The position numbers and the translations under genes were made by a program. A stretch of 8,511 nt of DNA, taken from positions 1-8,511 of the forward strand of contig JAPPMR010000721.1 of the NCBI GenBank assembly GCA_028818995.1, in the 5' to 3' direction. Origin of the DNA: Candidatus Poribacteria bacterium. GTDB taxonomy: Bacteria; Poribacteria; WGA-4E; WGA-3G. A model generated the notes under the pieces. That model had not been told where the DNA came from. It worked only from the letters and a program-made list of their open reading frames with translations, and did not search any database. Below, one piece after another: positions 1 to 5,768 of the stretch (within the stretch, counting starts at the first letter, position 1; each line of letters opens with the position of its first letter).

Positions 1-1
1 G

Positions 2-1807
2 GATATTTTTGTCGGTGCGAGTGCCCGCGCAGTTGGCATGGGAAGTGCTTTCACTGCCGGTCCGTCGGCGACCAACGGTTTTTTGTGGAACCCATCTTCA
101 TTAGGATTTATGAATGGCGTGGAAGTCAATATGGGCGGGATGCCGCTTCCCGGAAATGTATCGAGCCGCGATCAGGCGTTTTCAGTCGCAGCGAATCCGC
201 ACACGTTCGGTTTGACGAACAGAAATCTGGGAAATATCTCCTTCGCGACGTGGCTTGATGGTTGGAAAAATAACACGAGGGAGTCTACACAGATCGTCCT
301 TTTAGGATACGGACTGGCACTCGGACAGAGGGCATCAGCGGGGACAAACCTCCGCTACTATCAGAATAACACACCCATCAGAACGAATTTCTTATGGAGT
401 GTGGATTTGGGAATGCAATTCGCCTACCCATTGGAAAGATGGGGTGATGAACTGACGGTCGGCGTGAATTTCTCCGAATTGAGCAGCGGTATTCGAGAAA
501 ACGGCGTACTCCTTGAGAGCGCGCCTTTAGCCGCACGTTTCGGCACAACTTATGAGTTGGGCAGTGAGACCCTTTTTTCTGCTGACCTTGCTGTTCGAGG
601 ATCGAACGACGCGGTTGGTGGGGAACGGTTCCGATTGCATATCGGTGCTGAACGTTGGCTCATTGATGGACACGTCGGATTACGCCTCGGTTATACCGCT
701 TTGACTGCTTCTGAAAGGTTCTGGAATGGTGAGTTAGCACGAGGCTTCAGTTTCCGAAACTCGGCAGGACAGCTTGATTATGCGTACGTCACTGGTAGTG
801 AATTGGCACGGGGCATTCATTGGATCTCTGCAACATTGCGCTGGGGTGGGAACGGCACAGCCCCCGTATCGGTAGCGACGCGCACTGAGGCATCGGATGC
901 CGATGATGCTGCGCCGATTTTAATGCCGGAAGCACTCATCGTGGACCCTGAAACCATTAGTGGAGAATTAAATCTCTCCGAGCAAGCGATTTCACCGAAT
1001 GGCGATGGTGTTTCGGATAGCACCACATTTCGCCTAAGTTTTGAAGATAGCATCGCACCCCTACGGTGGCAGTTGAACATCACCGATGAATACACCGAAA
1101 GCGTCTGGAGGAAATCTGGAACGGATATTCCTTCAACGGGTGTTGTCTGGGATGGGATTGCGGATACTGGCAATTTAGTCCCTGATGGTGACTATGAGGT
1201 GCAACTCCACATTGTTGACGCACAAGGCACACCGTACCTGAAAGATATTAAGGATCTCACGATTGACCTCATTCCAACGACATTAGAGATTTCTGGGAGT
1301 GCACCCGCGACCGTCGCTGTGAAAGCGTGGGATATTAATCCGCTTACGCATTGGAAACTTGAACTTTTCGATACGGAAAATGTGCTTGTCGAACAGATGG
1401 AAGGAAACGGTTCGCCGCCCGCCGAAGTCTTTTTGAGCAAGGTTCAGACACAGCCAGCTACTACATACATTTGCAAGCTGCAGGTTCAGGACATCGCGGG
1501 GAATCGGAGCACAGAACAAACGCAGCTGCAACTCGGTGCTGGCAGTCAATCGGCGACAGTATCTGCAGCACGGCTCACATTGATGGTTGGCTCTTTTGCA
1601 CAACCCTACAATGCCGAACTGATGGCTGCGAATCTGCAGCGTATGAATCCGGACGAGAAGGTACAAATCTATACAGCTGTGGTTGACGCGAGAACAGTGC
1701 ATCGGGTAACGATTGGAGAATTTGCAGCACGGGAGGAGGCAACCGGTCTCAAACAACACATTCAAGAGACACAGGGGATTGAACCGGTATTGATTACGCT
1801 CCAATAA
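2..1807 (+). CDS. PorV/PorQ-like outer-membrane beta-barrel with FlgD Ig-like and SPOR domains, 5'-truncated
   Basis: The reading frame is already open at base 2 and runs to TAA at 1805-1807, so the start and any signal peptide lie outside the window; the ATG at 38 is internal. 601 residues are visible. The opening (VGASARAVGMGSAFTAG, then a WNPSSLGF motif) is typical of PorV/PorQ/UPF0164-type outer-membrane barrels, and residues up to about 280 alternate in the manner of beta-strands. A FlgD-type Ig-like domain follows at about 325-415, with the AISPNGDGVSD signature, a central WDG and a PDGDYEVQL strand. Residues about 525-601 match a SPOR domain (LMVGSFAQPYNAELMAANL, later VTIGEFAAREEA). 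Known family roles: PorV-like barrels sit in the outer membrane and SPOR binds denuded peptidoglycan. Inference: a barrel tethered to the cell wall. It is convergent with the defence island, 51 nt from the next stop, with no clear terminator between. Exact function is unknown. Confidence 0.85.
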   Translation, partial: DIFVGASARAVGMGSAFTAGPSATNGFLWNPSSLGFMNGVEVNMGGMPLPGNVSSRDQAFSVAANPHTFGLTNRNLGNISFATWLDGWKNNTRESTQIVLLGYGLALGQRASAGTNLRYYQNNTPIRTNFLWSVDLGMQFAYPLERWGDELTVGVNFSELSSGIRENGVLLESAPLAARFGTTYELGSETLFSADLAVRGSNDAVGGERFRLHIGAERWLIDGHVGLRLGYTALTASERFWNGELARGFSFRNSAGQLDYAYVTGSELARGIHWISATLRWGGNGTAPVSVATRTEASDADDAAPILMPEALIVDPETISGELNLSEQAISPNGDGVSDSTTFRLSFEDSIAPLRWQLNITDEYTESVWRKSGTDIPSTGVVWDGIADTGNLVPDGDYEVQLHIVDAQGTPYLKDIKDLTIDLIPTTLEISGSAPATVAVKAWDINPLTHWKLELFDTENVLVEQMEGNGSPPAEVFLSKVQTQPATTYICKLQVQDIAGNRSTEQTQLQLGAGSQSATVSAARLTLMVGSFAQPYNAELMAANLQRMNPDEKVQIYTAVVDARTVHRVTIGEFAAREEATGLKQHIQETQGIEPVLITLQ

Positions 1808-1858
1808 TATGGCTGTCGGTGTATGGCATGCAAAACGAATATAACTGTCACAGGGTGT

Positions 1859-3136
1859 TTATCGGTTAGCCTCATGACACATAGGACTTTTAGGGGTCGG
1901 TGTTGTTGCTAAGGTAGAAGCAGGATGATTTCCCGCCTGAGATAGATTCCGTAGTCCCTCATTAATAACCGGTCCGCCTAAGCAGGATTTTAGTGATTTT
2001 CCAACGCTTTGAATATTACTCAGTTCCAACGCTTGGGTCAGGTCCAGCTGCGCCTGCATAAGCCAGTCAGTAAAACACGTTTTTCGGATAGGATGCTCCT
2101 GCCATTCCCCTGCGAAGTTTTCAAGCGGGTTTACCGGATTAGGTATAAGAGCCATACCATTGCTATCATACTTAATATGACAAGACATTTCTCCTACAAT
2201 TTTCAACAGAGTTCGTTGGAGATCTGCCTCGTTGTCATAGACCTGAGCCGCAAGTGTCGTAATGATGATAGAGAGGGGCTTAGCCTTTTCGTCGTAGGCA
2301 GATTGATTTTCGTTAAACCAGATGTCGCGGTGCCGTTTCAATATCTGGATAGTTCGTTGAAGTGGCGTTTTGACCTTATATCCCGGAACCTCCTCAACTC
2401 GCCGTTGGATTGATTCAGCAAAAGACTTTCGGATCACGTCGAACTGGACTTGCATGCAACTTCGGAACCATTCTGTATACCCCTTGGGATTGCTATGAGG
2501 CCAGTCAGGACTGACTTTGGAGTAACTGGAGAGGGTATTATCCGTAATTGCAACCGTGGAATCTGCCCCATTAGGCAGCACGTAACGGTATGATTCAATA
2601 AGTTGTTTGAAAGACTCCGCGTCTGGAATTGTGGGCAAGATATTGATATGAAATTGAGCACCATCGGCGTAATTCAGCGTCCAGCAATGCTTACTTTCTT
2701 CTGGTCGAGAGTACATGTCGTTAGCACGGGCATAAGACTTGATTTCGTCCCCAACTAAACACTTTAGTTTCTCTTGACTTATCTCGGTTTTCTGAAGGCT
2801 CAACTCACTGACAAGGTCTATGTCGTACTCTTCAGCACCAGAAACAGGTTTTATAACTGTGCCAAGCAGAAAAGAGCCTTGTGGATAAATTTCAGGCTTG
2901 TAGCAAGCAACTACAGATTCGTCTCGTTCTAGCCATGCTCCGATAGATTTGTAGCGTTTTGTCGCTTGTTCGTAATAACTTTCAGGAATGTCCAATGCGT
3001 TGGCTATGGCCTCAAGCGGTGAACTGGATTCTCGCTCAAGCCTTTCATAGACGACTTTGTCTACGGCTCGTTGAATCTGTCTTTTTGTAAACTTCCCTCG
3101 TTTGGGTGGATATTTAATAGTTCTTTGTCTTGCCAT
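1859..3136 (-). CDS. CD-NTase-type nucleotidyltransferase paralogue with substituted third catalytic aspartate
   Basis: A 425-aa protein of the cGAS/DncV-like (CD-NTase, SMODS) family, which makes cyclic di- or oligonucleotide signals in CBASS. The GS motif is at 87-88 (YPQGSFLLGTV) and the DxD metal motif at 105/107 (EEYDIDLV). The third carboxylate, normally in an FHxDxLP context, is Asn165 here (FHINILP, codon AAT at 2642-2644), while the paralogue at 5769-7685 has Asp. The conserved core VKTPLQRTIQILKRHRDIW follows. Residues 39-398 align ungapped with residues 6-365 of the paralogue. A basic N-terminal extension of about 38 residues is unique to this copy, and it ends shortly after the synthase domain without E2 or SEC-C parts. 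The ATG at 3136 is chosen because GAGAGGTG lies 6 nt upstream; a GTG at 3145 overlaps that site. It follows the TIR-like gene by 33 nt, probably in one operon. Inference: weak or dead enzyme, perhaps regulatory. Family call is firm, role is not. Confidence 0.88.
   Translation of the reverse strand: MARQRTIKYPPKRGKFTKRQIQRAVDKVVYERLERESSSPLEAIANALDIPESYYEQATKRYKSIGAWLERDESVVACYKPEIYPQGSFLLGTVIKPVSGAEEYDIDLVSELSLQKTEISQEKLKCLVGDEIKSYARANDMYSRPEESKHCWTLNYADGAQFHINILPTIPDAESFKQLIESYRYVLPNGADSTVAITDNTLSSYSKVSPDWPHSNPKGYTEWFRSCMQVQFDVIRKSFAESIQRRVEEVPGYKVKTPLQRTIQILKRHRDIWFNENQSAYDEKAKPLSIIITTLAAQVYDNEADLQRTLLKIVGEMSCHIKYDSNGMALIPNPVNPLENFAGEWQEHPIRKTCFTDWLMQAQLDLTQALELSNIQSVGKSLKSCLGGPVINEGLRNLSQAGNHPASTLATTPTPKSPMCHEANR
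1943..3022 (-). repeat. Diverged duplication of the CD-NTase domain, copy in operon B
   Basis: These 1080 bases code for residues 39-398 of the operon B nucleotidyltransferase and align without any gap with 6591-7670. By eye roughly two thirds or more of residues are identical, and long nucleotide blocks still match, for example around 2326-2400 versus 6965-7040. Homology stops at the N-terminal extension on one side and fades soon after the synthase domain on the other. Confidence 0.8.
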
Positions 3137-3142
3137 GTGAAT

Positions 3143-3150
3143 CACCTCTC
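3143..3150 (-). promoter_or_regulatory. Shine-Dalgarno deciding the start of the 1859-3136 gene
   Basis: On the minus strand GAGAGGTG lies 6 nt upstream of the ATG at 3136. The alternative in-frame GTG at 3145 is part of this site and has no ribosome-binding sequence of its own at a proper distance, so the ATG is preferred. Confidence 0.6.
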
Positions 3151-3169
3151 TGAATCACATTTCGATAGG

Positions 3170-3790
3170 TTACTCGCTATTTCTTTCCAGCCATCTTGCA
3201 ATCACCAAAGCATAATCATTAAAAATCAAATCCTCAGCATCCAATCGAAGTTCTTCAGCTGTTTGAGGTAGATCCCTCAGAAAAGTCTGATAACGTTCCC
3301 AAATGATACTTCCACCAGGGATCGTCTGCCTCTCGGAAGCGTTGCGGAGCCAGTTACGAACGGCTTTAACGATTGTCTCAGCATCGTTTTTATGCGCATG
3401 AATGTCCTGTCCAGCGATATCCGAAATAAACTGTTGATACCGATACGATTCTTTATCCAAGACAAGACATTTTTTCCTTTTTTGTTCGGCCATTCCAAAT
3501 TTCTTTGCACCCAGAAAAACACCTAATTCCAGAGGCATGTTAAACCGAGGGAATCCCGAATTCTTATCTAATTCCGTTCTGGATATATCGTGAATGCCGT
3601 AACGACAGACCTCAATAATGTTATAAATTTTATCGATTCGTACCTGGCTCGCGTCTTCTTCCTCAAGAGCACACCGAGCAACGAAACCACAATCATGTAT
3701 CGTGAACACTATCGCATCAAACAACGGCTTATAATCTGAATCAAAGGGACAATTGATAAATACATTGTCATTGTAGTAAGGACGGTTCAT
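3170..3790 (-). CDS. TIR-/nucleoside deoxyribosyltransferase-like protein, putative defence effector
   Basis: A 206-aa soluble protein with no signal peptide or membrane segment. The N-terminal strand NVFINCPFDSDY (9-20) resembles the first beta-strand and loop of TIR and related Rossmann-like folds. A conserved CRYGIHDISRTELD block (62-75) follows, then FNMPLELGVFLGAKKFG (83-99), where Glu88 stands in the position expected for the catalytic Glu of TIR NADases and nucleoside 2-deoxyribosyltransferases. KKCLVLDKESYRYQQFISDI (107-126) and QDIHAH (128-133) are further family blocks that I recall from widespread, mostly uncharacterised bacterial homologues. It is the first gene of a two-gene unit with the CD-NTase paralogue downstream. 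Its own promoter is at 3939-3968, and an AGGA ribosome site lies just before the ATG at 3790. Inference: a nucleotide- or NAD-cleaving effector or sensor. The fold assignment is by motif only; activity and signal binding are unproven. Confidence 0.72.
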   Translation of the reverse strand: MNRPYYNDNVFINCPFDSDYKPLFDAIVFTIHDCGFVARCALEEEDASQVRIDKIYNIIEVCRYGIHDISRTELDKNSGFPRFNMPLELGVFLGAKKFGMAEQKRKKCLVLDKESYRYQQFISDIAGQDIHAHKNDAETIVKAVRNWLRNASERQTIPGGSIIWERYQTFLRDLPQTAEELRLDAEDLIFNDYALVIARWLERNSE

Positions 3791-3802
3791 AGCACTTCCT
3801 GT

Positions 3803-3834
3803 CTGAACTTCAGGTTTTCACAGATTTACATCTG
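3803..3834 (-). promoter_or_regulatory. Two adjacent palindromes in the leader of the TIR-like gene
   Basis: Just upstream of the ribosome-binding site, the minus strand reads CAGAT-GTAA-ATCTG (3821-3834) and then the 11-nt perfect palindrome CTGAAGTTCAG (3803-3813). They lie downstream of the predicted -10, so they could be RNA hairpins near the ribosome-binding site or operators for a repressor. Short palindromes arise by chance, so support is modest. Confidence 0.35.
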
Positions 3835-3938
3835 ACGAGGACTGTGTAGCAGTTTTTAATTCTGCTTTTTCCCGACTCCCGTCTTATATAGATAATCCGT
3901 GATTCAGATGCCAGCTATGCACAACCCTGATACCATTA

Positions 3939-3968
3939 ATAATACCATATCTATTAGAAAAATATCAA
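3939..3968 (-). promoter_or_regulatory. Sigma-70-type promoter for the TIR-like/CD-NTase operon
   Basis: On the minus strand: TTGATA (3963-3968), an 18-bp spacer, and TATTAT (3939-3944) preceded by TGG, which gives an extended -10. The -10 context (ATGGTATTAT) is the same as at the other defence promoter at 8160-8188. Transcription would start near 3930, leaving a leader of about 140 nt before the ATG at 3790. A second, weaker candidate (TTGACA at 4001-4006, 16-bp spacer, TAAATT at 3979-3984) lies just upstream. Confidence 0.6.
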
Positions 3969-3974
3969 GGTGAA

Positions 3975-4106
3975 ATGCAATTTAAAGCCCAGATGTTTGT
4001 TGTCAAACTCCGAGAGAGCCTGAAGACCAACTATGCTTGGATGTTCCGTTCACTACCTATCTACTCATCAACATACCTACTTGGAAAAGGAATGCCTTCA
4101 ACTTAG
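3975..4106 (+). CDS. Possible 43-aa small ORF upstream of a plus-strand terminator
   Basis: ATG at 3975 to TAG at 4104-4106, coding for 43 residues beginning MQFKAQMFVVKLRESL, with no recognised family. The main reason to list it is position: a rho-independent terminator starts 5 nt after the stop, as expected for a short plus-strand transcription unit in a region where all neighbours are on the minus strand. Against it, the only purine-rich stretch (AAGGTG) is just 2 nt before the ATG, too close for good initiation, and no strong plus-strand promoter was found. It also overlaps the upstream promoter candidate of operon B. The transcript may instead be a non-coding RNA. Confidence 0.22.
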   Translation: MQFKAQMFVVKLRESLKTNYAWMFRSLPIYSSTYLLGKGMPST

Positions 4107-4111
4107 GTCTT

Positions 4112-4145
4112 GCCAACTCTGTCGTGGGTCGCAGTTGGCTTTTTT
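4112..4145 (+). terminator. Rho-independent terminator reading on the plus strand
   Basis: A perfect 7-bp stem GCCAACT / AGTTGGC (4112-4118 and 4133-4139) with a 14-nt loop is followed at once by six T. The T-run is only on the plus-strand 3' side; on the minus strand the hairpin is not followed by T, so it would not end operon A in this way. No recognised plus-strand gene precedes it. Confidence 0.6.
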
Positions 4146-4320
4146 CTACCGTGGATCTCGGCTCAGCGTAGAGCGTCTCATGCAGTCCGGTCTACTTCAT
4201 GGAGAGAAAAATCAGATAGTTTTCTTTCCATCTAGTGGAGCCGTATGCGCTTTGATGAGCACACTCTATAAAGATTACTCCGCTCGAATGCTAGGTCATA
4301 TGGACATGCGATGAGTCGCC

Positions 4321-4422
4321 CTACTGCAAACATTTATATTTTCCGATGCCATAGTAAAGAGGTATTTTCCAACCTTCATGTGTATTGAGGACTGAAAAAA
4401 TGAACTCGTTTGTGGATTTCAT
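4321..4422 (-). CDS. 33-aa small ORF coupled to the HNH-SAVED gene by an ATGA overlap
   Basis: The ATG at 4422 overlaps the TGA stop of the HNH-SAVED gene in the classic ATGA arrangement, which favours translational coupling. The frame ends at TAG (4321-4323) after 33 residues. It begins MKSTNEFIFSVLNTHEGW and ends with an aromatic and Lys-rich stretch (PLYYGIGKYKC), without membrane segment or recognised domain. The end faintly recalls the start of a zinc-ribbon, but no second Cys pair follows in frame, so it could be a truncated gene. It would be the last gene of operon A. The overlap supports translation, but the short length means it could be incidental. Confidence 0.4.
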   Translation of the reverse strand: MKSTNEFIFSVLNTHEGWKIPLYYGIGKYKCLQ

Positions 4423-5594
4423 AAGCGTGAATTGATCTTAAGGACTGTCCTTAATCCATTCTGATCATCATATTCACATGCGAAAATTTCAGGATCTGAT
4501 TTTGGTAGAAGGACCCGACCACATTCAACGGCAATTGGTGCTGGAGCTGCTGGGATAATAGAGATTTGGCAAGAGTCTCCATGCGTAGATTGAATCTCGT
4601 TCAGCAATTTCCTGTATTCACGACTGAACTCTTCTAACTGTTTACGAGACTTTAAAAAATGTGGAAAAGGATTTTCAATGGTTATCTCATAAACACTGAA
4701 ATTCTCCGAAACCAACGGTTCATGCCGATCACTATCAATTTTTCCACTTAGAGACAATACGATTGCAACGCTTGTACTATCCTTGTTAACATGAAGAGGA
4801 TTCACGATGTAGTGCGTTTCTGTGTCCTGTTCCTCCTTGGGCCAGGACCAGGTATGGTTTGTGTCATCAATATTTCTGTGTGACTGGTACAAATCCGCTG
4901 GAACAGTATCACCAATGCACTTTCCCAAGAACATTAATAGTGGCATAGGGCCAATAGCAAATACCGAGAGATGCTTAATCTCTTTTCCATCTACTCCTGC
5001 GTCAAAGCACCACTTGATTTTTCGCTGAATATCTCCAGCAAAAGCCTGCCAGTACTCTATATCGCTGTGACCGTCAAAATCGTCTCTTTCAATCCTAATT
5101 CCTTTTTCATCAGCAGGGAATTTGGGAAACATTGCATTGCGATAGGCCTCGGGGTTAATTGGAACAATCCTTTCGCCTATATTAACGGAGAACAATAGTA
5201 CCGTAGATTTATGGATCTCCTCTGGATACCTCGTTTGAATCTCGATTCTTTCCTCATGCTTTTTTTTCCACTCCCGCAGTAACTCCACCGGATATTTCTC
5301 ATAATTAGCGTCAATCTCTATATGACACCTTTGACACAATAGCATAAGGTTAGAAAATTCGATTTGCAGATTTGCAGATTCCTCGCTGCCTCTTGGACCG
5401 TCTTCACTAGCAGCTATAATATGAGCTACCTCCCCAAAATTTCCATCGGTTAACGTCAGGTCATTACGCCAAACGAGTTTGTTACAGCCACTAAATTCAC
5501 AACGCCCTGCTGACTTACCGAACAATTTCAACTTAGTATGCAAGGGCACATTTTTGCGAGTAATCTTGGGTTTTGGTTTCCTATTCTTAGTCAT
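4419..5594 (-). CDS. cap5: HNH-SAVED CBASS effector nuclease (Cap5 type)
   Basis: A 391-aa cytoplasmic effector of the usual Cap5 length. The N-terminal HNH domain (about 20-115) shows the Cys pair C32/C37 (CEFSGC), His58 in GEVAHIIA, Asn82 in SNLMLLC, and C87/C90/H91 (CQRCHIEID). A SAVED domain follows from about 125 to the end. Its hallmarks are LSVFAIGPMPLLMFLGKCIGD (209-229), the VPADLYQSHR block (231-240), and CQISIIPAAPAPIAVECGR (342-360) near the C-terminus. Known role: SAVED binds the cyclic nucleotide made by the partner CD-NTase, the protein oligomerises, and the HNH domain degrades double-stranded DNA, killing or arresting the infected cell. The ATG at 5594 has AAGGAG 9 nt upstream. 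It lies downstream of the CD-NTase fusion in the same direction, after a gap holding a 39-aa ORF, and overlaps a 33-aa ORF at its stop. No defect is visible in either domain. Confidence 0.93.
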   Translation of the reverse strand: MTKNRKPKPKITRKNVPLHTKLKLFGKSAGRCEFSGCNKLVWRNDLTLTDGNFGEVAHIIAASEDGPRGSEESANLQIEFSNLMLLCQRCHIEIDANYEKYPVELLREWKKKHEERIEIQTRYPEEIHKSTVLLFSVNIGERIVPINPEAYRNAMFPKFPADEKGIRIERDDFDGHSDIEYWQAFAGDIQRKIKWCFDAGVDGKEIKHLSVFAIGPMPLLMFLGKCIGDTVPADLYQSHRNIDDTNHTWSWPKEEQDTETHYIVNPLHVNKDSTSVAIVLSLSGKIDSDRHEPLVSENFSVYEITIENPFPHFLKSRKQLEEFSREYRKLLNEIQSTHGDSCQISIIPAAPAPIAVECGRVLLPKSDPEIFACEYDDQNGLRTVLKINSRL

Positions 5595-5646
5595 ATGTTT
5601 AATCTCCTTATTTTTTTATGATAGGTCTGAACTCTGATTATCTACT

Positions 5647-5766
5647 TCAGGACTCACCTATAATCCTAGTGATTGAAATTAAGGCCGGATTCAGCTCTCC
5701 TACCCTTCTAATATCAAATGAATTGTGGTCCGCAATCGCGATCCGTTCTACTAAGTCAGTTATCAT
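5647..5766 (-). CDS. 39-aa small ORF between the synthase fusion and the HNH-SAVED gene
   Basis: The ATG at 5766 begins 2 nt after the TGA stop of the CD-NTase fusion (5769-5771), an arrangement suited to re-initiation by the same ribosome. The frame closes at TGA 5647-5649 after 39 residues. It starts MITDLVERIAIADHNSFDIR and ends in a short hydrophobic Ile-rich segment (LISITRIIGES). No ribosome site of its own is strong. No family is recognised; it is too short for a ubiquitin-like fold and has no Cys. It could be a small partner protein, or the relic of a longer gene. The 174-nt gap between two otherwise tightly packed defence genes is itself unusual, and this ORF fills most of it. Confidence 0.38.
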   Translation of the reverse strand: MITDLVERIAIADHNSFDIRRVGELNPALISITRIIGES

Positions 5767-5768
5767 TA

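Larger units (their letters stand above)
3791..4320. other. Intergenic region between the two defence operons
   Basis: About 530 bases without a convincing long gene. It contains the operon B promoter (3939-3968), leader palindromes (3803-3834), a plus-strand terminator (4112-4145) with a 43-codon plus-strand ORF just before it, and a short minus-strand reading stretch (4235-4318) with a faint nuclease-like motif. A plus-strand frame open from 4033 to 4314 runs through the terminator and is not accepted as a gene. The mixture suggests either a small unannotated transcript or the decayed remains of a former gene. Confidence 0.5.

Noticed and set aside
817..1804. Several minus-strand frames opposite the PorV-like gene
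   Set aside because: The plus strand carries recognisable FlgD-like and SPOR domains; the opposite frames show none.
1808..1858. Bidirectional terminator between the convergent genes
   Set aside because: No stem with an adjacent T-run on either strand could be found in these 51 bases.
2009..2413. 134-codon plus-strand frame
   Set aside because: Lies antisense inside the CD-NTase paralogue, whose protein motifs are clear; no ribosome site or family match.
3137..3145. GTG start giving a 428-residue CD-NTase paralogue
   Set aside because: The GTG forms part of the GAGAGGTG ribosome site that serves the ATG at 3136.
4033..4314. 93-codon plus-strand frame in the gap between operons
   Set aside because: It runs straight through the rho-independent terminator at 4112-4145, lacks a ribosome site, and its composition is not protein-like.
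4321..4350. Zinc-ribbon-like ending (GIGKYKC) of the 33-aa ORF after Cap5
   Set aside because: Only one Cys in frame and no second CxxC pair in any frame directly after; resemblance is too short to name a domain.
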